This document shows, piece by piece, positions 56,697 through 64,000 of a DNA stretch of 64,000 nucleotides. A program made the position numbers and the translations under genes. Position 1 is the stretch's first letter. Each line of letters opens with the position of its first letter. A model generated the notes under the pieces. That model had not been told where the DNA came from. It did no database searches and worked only from the letters and a program-made list of their open reading frames with translations. Source of the DNA: Flavobacteriaceae bacterium (GTDB lineage Bacteria; Bacteroidota; Bacteroidia; Flavobacteriales; Flavobacteriaceae); the NCBI GenBank assembly GCA_024743095.1, contig JANSXF010000002.1, positions 48,399-112,398 on the forward strand. The letters run 5' to 3'.

Positions 56697-57083
56697 CTAG
56701 TCTTCGTCTTCCAAAAAGGGCACTACCTCCGAGGGGGTGTCAATCTGTATTGCTTTGTCCCCGTTCACAATAATGGGTTGCGTTACCACTTTGGGGTTGT
56801 TTTCCAAAACCTTCAACCAATCGTCCTCACGCTTCAAATCTGGGTTTTCGCCATATTCCTTTATAAAATCCGCATGGTCTGTATTGATCAATCCCTGAAT
56901 GGGCTTGTTCAATAGTTCTGCCAGTTCAGCCCATTGGGTGGCCGTTACCTTTGTTTTGCAAAGGTCTATGTTCAGCACCTCTTTATTGCTGGATTGAAGA
57001 TAGGCAAAAGTCTGTTGCCCTTTATTGGTATTGCCATTATAGAACAATTGTATTTTTCGATTATCTGTTGATATTACTCCCAT
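56697..57083 (-). CDS. ArsC/Spx-fold protein without the catalytic cysteine
   Basis: About 128 residues from the ATG at 57083 (MGVISTDNRKIQLFYNGNTN); an ATG four codons upstream is also possible. The arrangement beta-strand, loop, helix (IQLFYNGNTNKGQQTFAYLQ), then VLNIDLCKTKVTATQWAELAELL and a C-terminal DDWLKVLENNPKVVTQPIIVNGDKAIQI (the cis-Pro strand) match the arsenate-reductase/Spx family. The usual Cys of the C-x5-R loop is replaced (NGNTNKG). The only cysteine lies in DLCKTK. It is therefore unlikely to reduce arsenate; a binding role is more likely. Monocistronic, with a hairpin at 57185 between it and the HmuY gene. Confidence 0.8.
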   Translation of the reverse strand: MGVISTDNRKIQLFYNGNTNKGQQTFAYLQSSNKEVLNIDLCKTKVTATQWAELAELLNKPIQGLINTDHADFIKEYGENPDLKREDDWLKVLENNPKVVTQPIIVNGDKAIQIDTPSEVVPFLEDED

Positions 57084-57184
57084 GTCGTCCTTCATTTTGA
57101 TGTCTTTTAGAATAAAGTAACCGCTTTTTGGTGTTTTGCCTTAACGCTATCGATTTTTTTAGTGTCTTAAAAGGGGATAAAAAA

Positions 57185-57205
57185 AGCGGGACCAAAGGCC
57201 CCGCT
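57185..57205 (-). terminator. Terminator after the TonB receptor-HmuY operon
   Basis: A 9-bp stem with one mismatch (57185-57193 with 57197-57205, AAA loop), G/C-rich, with an A-run on its left reading as a U-tract on the minus strand. It lies 95 bp past the HmuY-like stop codon. Confidence 0.7.
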
Positions 57206-57299
57206 CCTCACACAAACTAACTCAAACTGAACCATTCAGGATGATAGGATAACAAAAGGTAGTATGGATCTAGTGTTGAGCATCTGAATAAATGAATTT

Positions 57300-58856
57300 T
57301 TACAAGCGTTCGTAAGTAAACTGGTAATAGCCCCTTTCACCTTCGCTGCTAGTGAAAGCGGTAAAGTCGAATTTGTAATAGTTACCGTCCACATCTTTTA
57401 AAATAAAGTACCTGTCGTCGTTGACAATACCTCCAAAGGCATCTCTCCAACCACTGCCCATAACAGCTCTATTGTCATATACAAAGGCAGACTCTTCTAC
57501 ATCGGCCATCGTGAAATTAGCATAAGATGGTACATCAAATTCGGTTACTTGATCTGTCTCGGAATCTACTTCGTACAAGGTAACTTGATAAAGCCCGGTA
57601 CCTCCCAATGTATTGTGCACAACATAGTCGGAAAAGGTTAAGCCAGCAATAGTAGGGCCTTGTGCACCGTAATAAGCGAAGACACCGCTAAGGTTGATGT
57701 CCCACTGTTCTTTGGTGGGCTCTACGCTTACGGTTTCCCCGTTGGTCAAACTAAAGGCGGTAAGGTTGTAAGCGGTATTTTTTGGAACGGTCACTTCAGT
57801 GTACGATTCGGTTTCTGCTAACTCTGCGTACTGGATGGTGTAATTGCTGCCATCACTCAGGACCCTTACTTTTAAAAACCCGCGATGATCGCCTGAAGTG
57901 TCAATACTCCCAGGGTCGATAGGGGCCTCAAGTTCCTCTATAACTGGGATTTCATTGCCCAAACTTACAATGTACACATAGTTTTCTTGGGGATTGGTGG
58001 AAATTTCGGCAAAGACAGTATCATCCAAATTGCCTTCGGCATAATCGGTAAAGGAAATTCCTTTTTCCAAATTGCCATATTGAAAGTACCCGACCGGCAA
58101 GCCTTCCAATAATTCGGATATGGTGTTCACGGTCACCGGTTCGGGTTGGAACATGGCGTTCAAACCTGTCAATTCCATAGGTTCTGTAAGGTTACTGGCT
58201 TCCGTAATGGCAAGTAAATCGGTTTCTCCGGTAATCTCCACAGCAGATACAGCAAGTGCAGAATTTAGGAACACACGATTTTCGGTACCGTTGTATAATC
58301 CAATTTCCCAGGTGTCCCGTTTAACAATGGTTTGAGTTTCCGAACTAAAATCAAAATAGACTTGGTTGGGTATAGTGGCACCGCCATTATCCGTATCGAC
58401 CACCCCACCTGTGGCTGCAATAGGGGTGTAGCTCACTAAAGTAGATGCTGTGGAACCTTGTGACCAATCTGTTCTGTCGAAACCATCAATGGAGAAGGTT
58501 ACGGACTTCGTGGAACCCTCGATGGCATTGGACAGTTTGTTGAAGGTAAACGATGCATTCTGGTCACCTGCTGCTACGGAAATCGCAATAGTCCCCGATG
58601 CACCATCTGGTGTTGTGGTAAAATCCGTTCCGTACTCGGCATTGGAGCCAGTATAGGTCACGTTGATGGTCCCTGGCTCGGATGCAGGTCTTGAAAAGCT
58701 CAAGGTAATTTCTTTTGAAGTGTCCTCTTCGGTAGTGCCAACAGTTTCACTGCTAAAGTTTACCGTAAAGTCTATAAGGTCTTGGCCTTCATCATCGCTA
58801 CAAGAGCTAATGATGAGCAGGAGTGCGATTGCTTTTAAAAGGATAGTTTTTCTCAT
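57300..58856 (-). CDS. HmuY-family lipoprotein
   Basis: 518 residues. Lipoprotein leader MRKTILLKAIALLLIISSC (Cys19). A Calx-beta-like immunoglobulin fold occupies about residues 28-135 (TLSFSRPASEPGTINVTYTG, YGTDFTT). Two HmuY-like halves follow, with FDFSSETQTIVKRDTWEIGLYNG and VEPTKEQWDINLSGVFAYYG and a C-terminal DRYFILKDVDGNYYKFDFTAFTSSEGERGYYQFTYERL. HmuY proteins bind heme on the cell surface and hand it to a TonB receptor; here the receptor gene ends only 5 bp upstream. Heme ligands cannot be assigned by eye. Confidence 0.88.
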   Translation of the reverse strand: MRKTILLKAIALLLIISSCSDDEGQDLIDFTVNFSSETVGTTEEDTSKEITLSFSRPASEPGTINVTYTGSNAEYGTDFTTTPDGASGTIAISVAAGDQNASFTFNKLSNAIEGSTKSVTFSIDGFDRTDWSQGSTASTLVSYTPIAATGGVVDTDNGGATIPNQVYFDFSSETQTIVKRDTWEIGLYNGTENRVFLNSALAVSAVEITGETDLLAITEASNLTEPMELTGLNAMFQPEPVTVNTISELLEGLPVGYFQYGNLEKGISFTDYAEGNLDDTVFAEISTNPQENYVYIVSLGNEIPVIEELEAPIDPGSIDTSGDHRGFLKVRVLSDGSNYTIQYAELAETESYTEVTVPKNTAYNLTAFSLTNGETVSVEPTKEQWDINLSGVFAYYGAQGPTIAGLTFSDYVVHNTLGGTGLYQVTLYEVDSETDQVTEFDVPSYANFTMADVEESAFVYDNRAVMGSGWRDAFGGIVNDDRYFILKDVDGNYYKFDFTAFTSSEGERGYYQFTYERL

Positions 58857-58861
58857 TGGTT

Positions 58862-61027
58862 TTAATTAAAATTCAGATTGTATAATAGTTTTAGGTAATA
58901 TGATCTTCCATTGCCGAACAAACGACTTGGTGCTCCACCGCTCCCGTGGGCCCCGGTGGGTGTATCAGAGGCATTCACCCGAACAATATCGAAGATGTTC
59001 CGTGCGCCTAGCGTTAGGCTTAAATTTTTGGTTATGTTGGTCCGTGCAGAGGCATCCATCCAAGTAAAATCATCGGTCTGGCCTACAACAGAGCCATCCG
59101 TACCACTGAGTACAACTTGGGACCTGCCGGTGTATTTCAGTTGTGCGGACAACATGGTATTGATAGATGGAATGCGATAACTTAAGGCGGATTGTAGGTT
59201 GAAACTCCATAAAAAGTCACTGCTTATTCCTTCGGAGGCATCTATTGTAGTGGACTCTCCCATGTAGGTCATGCCCAGGGAAGCTTGCCAACGGTTCATC
59301 ATAAGAGAGTTCTCCAATGAAAAACCCAAGATTTGGGAACGGTCCACATTGTCAAAAGTGAACAGGTTACGGTCTTGGTCGTCGGTGCTTATAATGGAGG
59401 CAATCTTACCGTCAATATCAAAATAGAAGGTTTTTAGAGCGGTTTTGAGGATGCTGCTATCGGACAATTGGAATTTTTCCTCCACATTTAAAAAGACGGA
59501 AAGGCCATCTTCGGGGTCAAGATTGGGATTACCTTGCACGTTATGGTTGGAATCCACAAAATAGAAGAAGAGCTCCTCAAAATTGGGTGCCCTAAAGGCG
59601 GAGCCCAACACAGCTTTTATCTTGAATGTGTTACTGAGGTCATAGGTAGAGGAGAGGGACCATATCAACTTGTTGCCAAACTGGGAGTTGTTGGTGAACC
59701 TTGCACCGGGAAATATGGAGAACCTGTCGGTAATATTAAAATCCATTACTCCAAAAAAGTCATAATTCTCCAAGGTGTTTTCCACTACGTCACTTGAATA
59801 TTCGCCCGTAGCGATGGCATCGAAGCCCGTTTGGTGGTTGAATTCGTACCCCAATTGCATGTTGAAGAAATCTTTTCTGGGTACAATGTTGCTTATAAAA
59901 CCTTTGGAGTACCAAATTTCACTCGATTGGCTCAAATCGTCGGAGATAACGGATTCTATGCCCTGCTGGAGAATGTTGTACACATATTGTCTGTAATACC
60001 GTTTTTGGGTTTGATGGGACAACGAGAGGTTGTAGGCCGTAGAGCCTTTTAATGGCCCTGAGATGTTGAGGTTGTTCATCACCCTTTCCGTATCAAAATT
60101 TTTGTCCAAGGCGGTTGGGTTCGGCATGCCCGTGTTACTATCCAACCTGCCGTTCACAAAATGGTTGTATACCGGAACGGATTCATCGTAATATTGAATT
60201 TTATAAAAGATGTTGTGTTTTCCGATGGAGGTGTACAGGTTTCCGTAAGCGGTCAACTGTTCTTTCGGATTCCACTCCATACCACGGAGGCTGTCGTTCA
60301 CCACGGCGTTATCCTGAATATTGACGTAATCTTTTCCTTGGTGGCCATTGAAAAAACCAGCATTGTCGTTTCGGGAACCCCCGATGGAAATACTGGTCTT
60401 ATCACTGAATTGATGGCTAAGTTTTATATTTTGTATGTGGCGGCCTTCATCAAACAGGGCATATTCGCTACCTACCGTTTCTTCCTGAACAGATAGTTGC
60501 AATTGCCATTTATGATTGTTTTCCAATCCTCTCTTTGTCACAATATTGATGACCCCTGCCACGGCATTGTCACCATATAGGACCCCCATGGAACCCTCAA
60601 CGATTTCAATACGGTCCACATCTTCAAGGTTTATCTGGGTGATGTCTATGTTGTTGCCCATGCCATTGTCGCTCGCCATGGGGATACCGTCGATAAGCAC
60701 TTTCACATACTGTCCGTCCAACCCGAACATACTGATGGTGGAGCGTCCGGTGGACGGGTCAGGAGTAACGGTGATGTTCAAATTGTAATTAAGTATGTCC
60801 GCAAGATTGTTCCCTGCAACTTTGGCAATATCCTGTTGGTCAATGGTACCGACGGAGAACAATTTCTTGCTCAAGGACATCACTTTGCTTTCTCCGGTCA
60901 ATATCACCTCGTCCAATTGCTGCATGGACAATGAGTCTTTTTCTTGCGTTTTGGATTCCTGAGCGAGTCCTATTACAGAAAAAAGGAAGGTTAAAAATAA
61001 GAGGTCAGTATTTTTATTTAGACTCAT
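58862..61027 (-). CDS. TonB-dependent receptor, heme/iron type, partner of the HmuY-like lipoprotein
   Basis: 721 residues. Signal peptide (MSLNKNTDLLFLTFLFSVIGLAQ); TonB box/plug start (LSMQQLDEVILTGESKVMSL) and plug (GLDGQYVKVLIDGIPMASDN, IEIVEGSMGVLYGDNAVAGVINIVTKRG); barrel motifs FRAPNFEELFFYFVDSNHNVQGNPNLDPE and a C-terminal LTLGARNIFDIVRVN...NGRSYYLKLLYNLNFN ending in a typical barrel terminus. It lacks the SusC-type N-terminal domain, so it belongs to the ordinary iron/heme/cobalamin receptor class. Together with the HmuY-like lipoprotein it forms a bicistronic operon, divergent from the DUF6607/FMN genes. Confidence 0.93.
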   Translation of the reverse strand: MSLNKNTDLLFLTFLFSVIGLAQESKTQEKDSLSMQQLDEVILTGESKVMSLSKKLFSVGTIDQQDIAKVAGNNLADILNYNLNITVTPDPSTGRSTISMFGLDGQYVKVLIDGIPMASDNGMGNNIDITQINLEDVDRIEIVEGSMGVLYGDNAVAGVINIVTKRGLENNHKWQLQLSVQEETVGSEYALFDEGRHIQNIKLSHQFSDKTSISIGGSRNDNAGFFNGHQGKDYVNIQDNAVVNDSLRGMEWNPKEQLTAYGNLYTSIGKHNIFYKIQYYDESVPVYNHFVNGRLDSNTGMPNPTALDKNFDTERVMNNLNISGPLKGSTAYNLSLSHQTQKRYYRQYVYNILQQGIESVISDDLSQSSEIWYSKGFISNIVPRKDFFNMQLGYEFNHQTGFDAIATGEYSSDVVENTLENYDFFGVMDFNITDRFSIFPGARFTNNSQFGNKLIWSLSSTYDLSNTFKIKAVLGSAFRAPNFEELFFYFVDSNHNVQGNPNLDPEDGLSVFLNVEEKFQLSDSSILKTALKTFYFDIDGKIASIISTDDQDRNLFTFDNVDRSQILGFSLENSLMMNRWQASLGMTYMGESTTIDASEGISSDFLWSFNLQSALSYRIPSINTMLSAQLKYTGRSQVVLSGTDGSVVGQTDDFTWMDASARTNITKNLSLTLGARNIFDIVRVNASDTPTGAHGSGGAPSRLFGNGRSYYLKLLYNLNFN

Positions 61028-61044
61028 TCTATTTAATTTGATGA

Positions 61045-61052
61045 CAAATATA
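61045..61052 (-). promoter_or_regulatory. Candidate -7 box of the TonB receptor-HmuY operon
   Basis: On the minus strand TATATTTG matches TAnnTTTG, 17 bp upstream of the receptor ATG. A TTG at 61070-61068 lies 15 bp before it, slightly short of the usual -33 spacing. Confidence 0.45.
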
Positions 61053-61056
61053 TATT

Positions 61057-61079
61057 TTATTTTAATTCAATCTAAATAA
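61057..61079. promoter_or_regulatory. Candidate Fur-type operator in the divergent iron-uptake promoter
   Basis: A 23-bp palindrome with 11-bp arms around one central base; nine of eleven pairs match (TTATTTTAATT C AATCTAAATAA). It overlaps the presumed -33 region of the receptor operon and ends 7 bp before the -7 box of the opposite operon, so one bound regulator could control both. Fur-like boxes of related A/T-rich design are known in iron genes of this group. Confidence 0.5.
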
Positions 61080-61085
61080 GTTTAG

Positions 61086-61093
61086 TATTTTTG
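61086..61093 (+). promoter_or_regulatory. Candidate -7 box of the DUF6607-FMN operon
   Basis: TATTTTTG matches TAnnTTTG, 37 bp upstream of the DUF6607 start codon. Confidence 0.45.
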
Positions 61094-61130
61094 ACCAGAA
61101 CATTTTTAAAACAATCTAACACACACCAAT

Positions 61131-62054
61131 ATGAAGAAATCAATCCTGCCTTTGTTGTTTTTAGCCTTTTCAACAACTTTGGCCACATCACAAGAAAAAA
61201 AGGAATTGGACCGCGAAGCTATTTTGGATATGTGCGGCTGCTACGAGGTGAGTTTTAAATACACCGAGACCTTTGCCCCGGAAATCGACTACGAGAAACA
61301 CTTGGATTATACCTCCAAAGCTTTGGAGCTCGCATTGCCCATAGTGGAGGAGGACAATAAAATATCGTTGCAACATTTATTGGTACTAAACGATACCATG
61401 GTAATCAAACACTGGAGACAGGATTGGCTGTACGAGAACCAAAAAATTTTCCACTACGATAAGGACAACAATTGGGTCTTCTCTGAACTGCCTGCCGACC
61501 AAGTGAAGGGGCAGTGGACCCAAAAAGTATACCAGGTGGACGATAGTCCAAGGTATGCGGGATCTTCTACATGGGTACATTTTGATGGAAAGCATTACTG
61601 GGAAAACCAAAGTGATTCCCCACTACCGCGGAGGGAGTATTCCAAAAGGAGCGATTACAATGTCATGAGCAGGGGAAACCGACAAGAGATTACACCCTAT
61701 GGATGGATACACGAGCAGGACAATGATAAAATTATCCGTAAAGATGATCAGGATGATGTGTTGCTCGCCCAAGAAAAAGGGTACAATACATATTTGAAAG
61801 TAGCAGATGAAAGGTGTAAGGCCGCAACCGATTGGTGGGCCAAGCACAAAGACTTCTGGGCCACGGCCCGCGATGCTTGGGAAGACGTTTATGAGAGGGA
61901 GGGGGACCTTACTTTGCTAAAACAAGTGGATGGGCAGCCTATGTTTATGCAGTTTTATGAGCTGGAAGCAGCTAATGCGAATAAAGATGAAATTTTGGGA
62001 TTGATCAACAAATTTGTGACGGATAATGCTTCAAAGGGGAATGCTGGCAAGTAA
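61131..62054 (+). CDS. DUF6607 family protein
   Basis: 307 residues. Signal peptide (MKKSILPLLFLAFSTTLATSQ). The body includes MCGCYEVSFKYTETFAPE (a C-G-C pair near residues 34-36), VIKHWRQDWLYENQKIFHYDKDNNWVF, GQWTQKVYQVDDSPRYAGSSTWVHFDGKHYWENQSDSPLPRREYSKRSDYNV and ITPYGWIHEQDNDKII, which I assign to DUF6607. The periplasmic function is unknown. Position opposite a TonB/HmuY operon and before an FMN-binding protein suggests a role in iron or heme handling. The next gene starts inside its last 29 bp, so translation is coupled. Confidence 0.85.
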   Translation: MKKSILPLLFLAFSTTLATSQEKKELDREAILDMCGCYEVSFKYTETFAPEIDYEKHLDYTSKALELALPIVEEDNKISLQHLLVLNDTMVIKHWRQDWLYENQKIFHYDKDNNWVFSELPADQVKGQWTQKVYQVDDSPRYAGSSTWVHFDGKHYWENQSDSPLPRREYSKRSDYNVMSRGNRQEITPYGWIHEQDNDKIIRKDDQDDVLLAQEKGYNTYLKVADERCKAATDWWAKHKDFWATARDAWEDVYEREGDLTLLKQVDGQPMFMQFYELEAANANKDEILGLINKFVTDNASKGNAGK

Positions 62055-62592
62055 GGTTAAGATATATAGTGGAGTATTGATTTTCATGTCTTTTTTATTT
62101 TTTGGGTTTAAGGCGGACAAGATATCGCCAAAGCTTCAAGAAAAGATTGACAGCGCCATACAGGGAACTTATCAGGTCGAGGAATTCACCATGGAAAGGA
62201 TAGTGGTCCCGTCTGATTTGAACAATCAAACTCCGTCTGAGCTGGGAGGAGAAAATCTTTTTGAGATAACTTCATCAAATAAGGAGCTAGGATATATCTA
62301 TGTTGGAGTGGCCCCTAGTTTAAAGAAAACTTTTGACTACGTGGTTTTGCTGAACCCGGACCTGAGCGTAAAAAAATCCAAAATATTGATTTACCGTGAA
62401 GACCATGGTCGTCAAGTGGGAAGCCAACGTTGGCTAAAACAGTTCATTGGGAGAAAATCCGGTGAAAAATTGGTTTACGGAGAAGATATTGATGGAATAT
62501 CCGGGGCTACGGTATCTGCGAAATCCATGACCCTTGCCGTAAGCAACGTATTGGAAAGTTTACAGGTTTTAAAAAATGCGAACGTTTTTTAA
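62026..62592 (+). CDS. FMN-binding domain protein (covalent flavin acceptor)
   Basis: 188 residues from the ATG at 62026; an ATG five codons later (62041) is equally possible. A membrane anchor (SGVLIFMSFLFFGFKA, about 15-30) places it in the periplasm. The domain ends with DGISGATVSAKSMTLAVSNVLESL, which fits the flavinylation motif D-G-x-S/T-G-A-T with Thr162 as the acceptor residue. The enzyme that attaches FMN in such systems (ApbE) is not in this window. As a flavin carrier it would pass electrons, for example to reduce ferric iron or heme delivered by the neighbouring uptake system; that link is inferred from gene order. Confidence 0.85.
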   Translation: MLQRGMLASKVKIYSGVLIFMSFLFFGFKADKISPKLQEKIDSAIQGTYQVEEFTMERIVVPSDLNNQTPSELGGENLFEITSSNKELGYIYVGVAPSLKKTFDYVVLLNPDLSVKKSKILIYREDHGRQVGSQRWLKQFIGRKSGEKLVYGEDIDGISGATVSAKSMTLAVSNVLESLQVLKNANVF

Positions 62593-62624
62593 GCAAGTGT
62601 TTCGATTCATTTAGTTCAGAAAGG

Positions 62625-62650
62625 GCCATTCCGTTTTGGGATGGCTTTTT
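62625..62650 (+). terminator. Terminator of the DUF6607-FMN operon
   Basis: An 8-bp stem with one T-G wobble (62625-62632 with 62638-62645), a GTTTT loop and TTTTT directly after, 32 bp past the FMN-protein stop codon. It also overlaps the end region of the convergent DUF3307 gene. Confidence 0.8.
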
Positions 62651-62666
62651 CGTTTTTGGGTGGTAG

Positions 62667-63392
62667 TTATAGCTGTTCGGCGAGGTACATATAGCACATT
62701 CCCGAAAGTATGGCGAGACCAAAACTTAATAGTGTCCCGATAAGTACATATTCAGTGAGCTTACGGTTTTTGCCCTTGTTGAGGTCACCAAAACGGAACA
62801 CGGATTTTGCAGCTATCAACAGGCCGATGGCGGCCCATTGCTGCATCAAGATAAACCCGAACACAAAGAGCCGTTCCAGCATGCCGATATAGGTTCCTGC
62901 ATTTTTAAGCGACCCCCCTTCTGTATCTGCATCGTCTTTGGCAACTTCATCAATATATGGTGCCAACAACATGCGCATTACAATACCGGAGACATAGGTC
63001 ACAAATACCAAAAAAGTAATCAGTAGCAAGGTTTCTTCGGTGAGGAAAGTACCAAGGCTTATCGGAAACGGTGATATCCAGTACAGCACGCCACCGAGAA
63101 CCAAAAGGTGCAATGCTTGGTCCACCACAAACAGCCAACGATAGTTTTTGGGGTTGGTAAGTGATAATTTGCCCAAATCGATGAAAAAATGTGTCACCAC
63201 AATTACAATGATTGGGACAATATGCTGAAACTGCAATATGATCAATAGTGCCAGTAGGTGCACCCCCAGATGAAAGTATAGGTATTTGGACCGTCCCTTT
63301 TTCTGCAATTTGTCCTCGACCCAACGCGCCGGTTGGAGGACAAAGTCTCCAATAAAGTGGGCAAGTATAAGTTTTAGGGCCAAAAGCATCAT
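62667..63392 (-). CDS. DUF3307-type membrane protein
   Basis: 241 residues with about six membrane helices. It opens LALKLILAHFIGDFVLQPARWVEDKLQKKGRSKYLYFHLGVHLLALLIIL, the DUF3307 pattern (a short helix with H-x-x-x-D-F-x-x-Q, then YLYFHLGVHL). A VDQALHLLVLGGVLYW segment follows. The C-terminal half contains LLIAAKSVFRFGDLNKGKNRKLTEYVLIGTLLSFGLAILSG. Function unknown; the family often sits beside SatD genes, as here. Its ATG overlaps the stop of the upstream satD gene by 4 bp. Confidence 0.88.
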   Translation of the reverse strand: MMLLALKLILAHFIGDFVLQPARWVEDKLQKKGRSKYLYFHLGVHLLALLIILQFQHIVPIIVIVVTHFFIDLGKLSLTNPKNYRWLFVVDQALHLLVLGGVLYWISPFPISLGTFLTEETLLLITFLVFVTYVSGIVMRMLLAPYIDEVAKDDADTEGGSLKNAGTYIGMLERLFVFGFILMQQWAAIGLLIAAKSVFRFGDLNKGKNRKLTEYVLIGTLLSFGLAILSGMCYMYLAEQL

Positions 63393-63988
63393 AATTGGGC
63401 GAGTTGTGCTTTGTAAAAATGGATCATTTTTTTGACTTCATCAAATCCTGCCTTGTTCAATTCCTCGCTAATGTTACCTTGTGATTTGTTGAGGAGGGAT
63501 GCCAGTTCTCTTTGATTCATTTTCGGGTTGTCCATTGCGCATTGCACAGTTCTGGAGATGGCGGGCGTCCAATCATCCATGGTTAAAAGAGCCAAACCCA
63601 GTAGAAGATTAATGTGCTTATCAAATTTCTCGTTGGGGGTTTTAATGCCCAAATTTTGTTTTTTGAGATTCTCAAAACATTCACCGGAGTTTACAAAGGA
63701 GGGACCGTTGGACTCGGTGATTTTGGGAGCGTCATAATTTTTTTCGCCCAATCCAATGGATATCCTTACATCCAACTGGCGAATTTGTTTGATGCTCGCC
63801 TTAATATAGATGGCAGCTTCCAGGGCATTTTCTGGTGAGGTCTGCAGTTGAAAACTGTCACCGCGATAAATTTCCCAATCCTTGGGTTCTTTACCATATT
63901 TGGTCAGGGCTTCCTTTAATAAGGGCATCCATTTGTTGGCCTTGTGTTGGGAGGAGTTTTTAATGTCTCCTGTTAGTATCGCTATCAT
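63389..63988 (-). CDS. SatD family protein
   Basis: 199 residues. The N-terminal half has the SatD-type nucleotide-cyclase-like pattern (MIAILTGDIKNSSQHKANKW, WEIYRGDSFQLQTSPENALEAAIYIKASIKQIRQLDVRISIGLGEK, residues 1-105). The C-terminal part contains a helix-turn-helix-like segment (MNQRELASLLNKSQGNISEELNKAGFDEVKKMIHFY, about 154-189). It is coupled to the DUF3307 gene (ATGA overlap). SatD homologues are linked to acid-tolerance genes in streptococci, where the name arose; the role here is unknown. Its promoter lies outside the window. Confidence 0.85.
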   Translation of the reverse strand: MIAILTGDIKNSSQHKANKWMPLLKEALTKYGKEPKDWEIYRGDSFQLQTSPENALEAAIYIKASIKQIRQLDVRISIGLGEKNYDAPKITESNGPSFVNSGECFENLKKQNLGIKTPNEKFDKHINLLLGLALLTMDDWTPAISRTVQCAMDNPKMNQRELASLLNKSQGNISEELNKAGFDEVKKMIHFYKAQLAQL

Positions 63989-64000
63989 GACGAAAAATAT

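Overview
The window looks like chromosomal DNA of a marine-type member of the Flavobacteriaceae (Bacteroidota), close in gene content to Muricauda/Allomuricauda relatives. The evidence is SusC/SusD outer-membrane uptake genes, many lipoproteins with a cysteine after a short hydrophobic leader, AraC regulators fused to membrane sensors, HmuY/TonB iron uptake genes, GSCFA, DUF4230 and DUF6607 proteins, flavobacterial -7 boxes of the TAnnTTTG type, and few Shine-Dalgarno sequences. The genus is inferred from gene content only.

Layout. 1-5.9 kb: a SusC receptor running off the left edge, preceded by a membrane-spanning beta-propeller/Y_Y_Y/LuxR regulator. 6.0-8.5 kb: two unassigned Bacteroidota proteins and an MFS exporter. 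8.9-17.1 kb: a SusC-SusD-lipoprotein uptake operon with two paralogous AraC regulators upstream. 17.2-20.7 kb: an accessory island with the tail of an IS256-type transposase, an ssb gene cut by that element, a small basic ORF, and a complete AbiEi/AbiEii type IV toxin-antitoxin pair, ending at the 3' side of the initiator tRNA gene. 20.8-24.9 kb: alanine:sodium symporter, Era and Der GTPases. 24.9-32.9 kb: PBP1C and a giant alpha-2-macroglobulin lipoprotein as one operon. 33-39.5 kb: an outer-membrane barrel protein, a lipoprotein, a LemA-TPM-TPM operon, and an M23 peptidase with a MerR regulator. 39.6-45.7 kb: alaS, GSCFA protein, DUF4230 protein, M61-like peptidase. 45.7-52.2 kb: a long aromatic amino acid hydroxylase, DUF4136 lipoprotein, a tiny Cys-rich protein, a small HExxH membrane protein, a D-cysteine desulfhydrase/ACC deaminase homologue, a glucosaminidase-LysM lipoprotein and hemL. 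52.3-57.1 kb: membrane proteins, two AsmA-like proteins and an ArsC-fold protein lacking the usual Cys. 57.3-62.6 kb: a divergent heme/iron-type locus (HmuY-like lipoprotein and TonB receptor one way, DUF6607 and FMN-binding proteins the other) around a 23-bp palindrome. 62.7-64 kb: a DUF3307 membrane protein and a SatD-family protein.

The least ordinary parts are the AbiE island beside tRNA-fMet, whose operator-like palindrome sits just after a promoter box; the HmuY/TonB/FMN-binding locus with its candidate iron-regulated operator; and a hairpin-forming dispersed repeat, present once after alaS and twice in tandem before hemL. I saw no CRISPR array, rRNA or complete insertion sequence. Protein family assignments are from reading the sequence, not from database searches.
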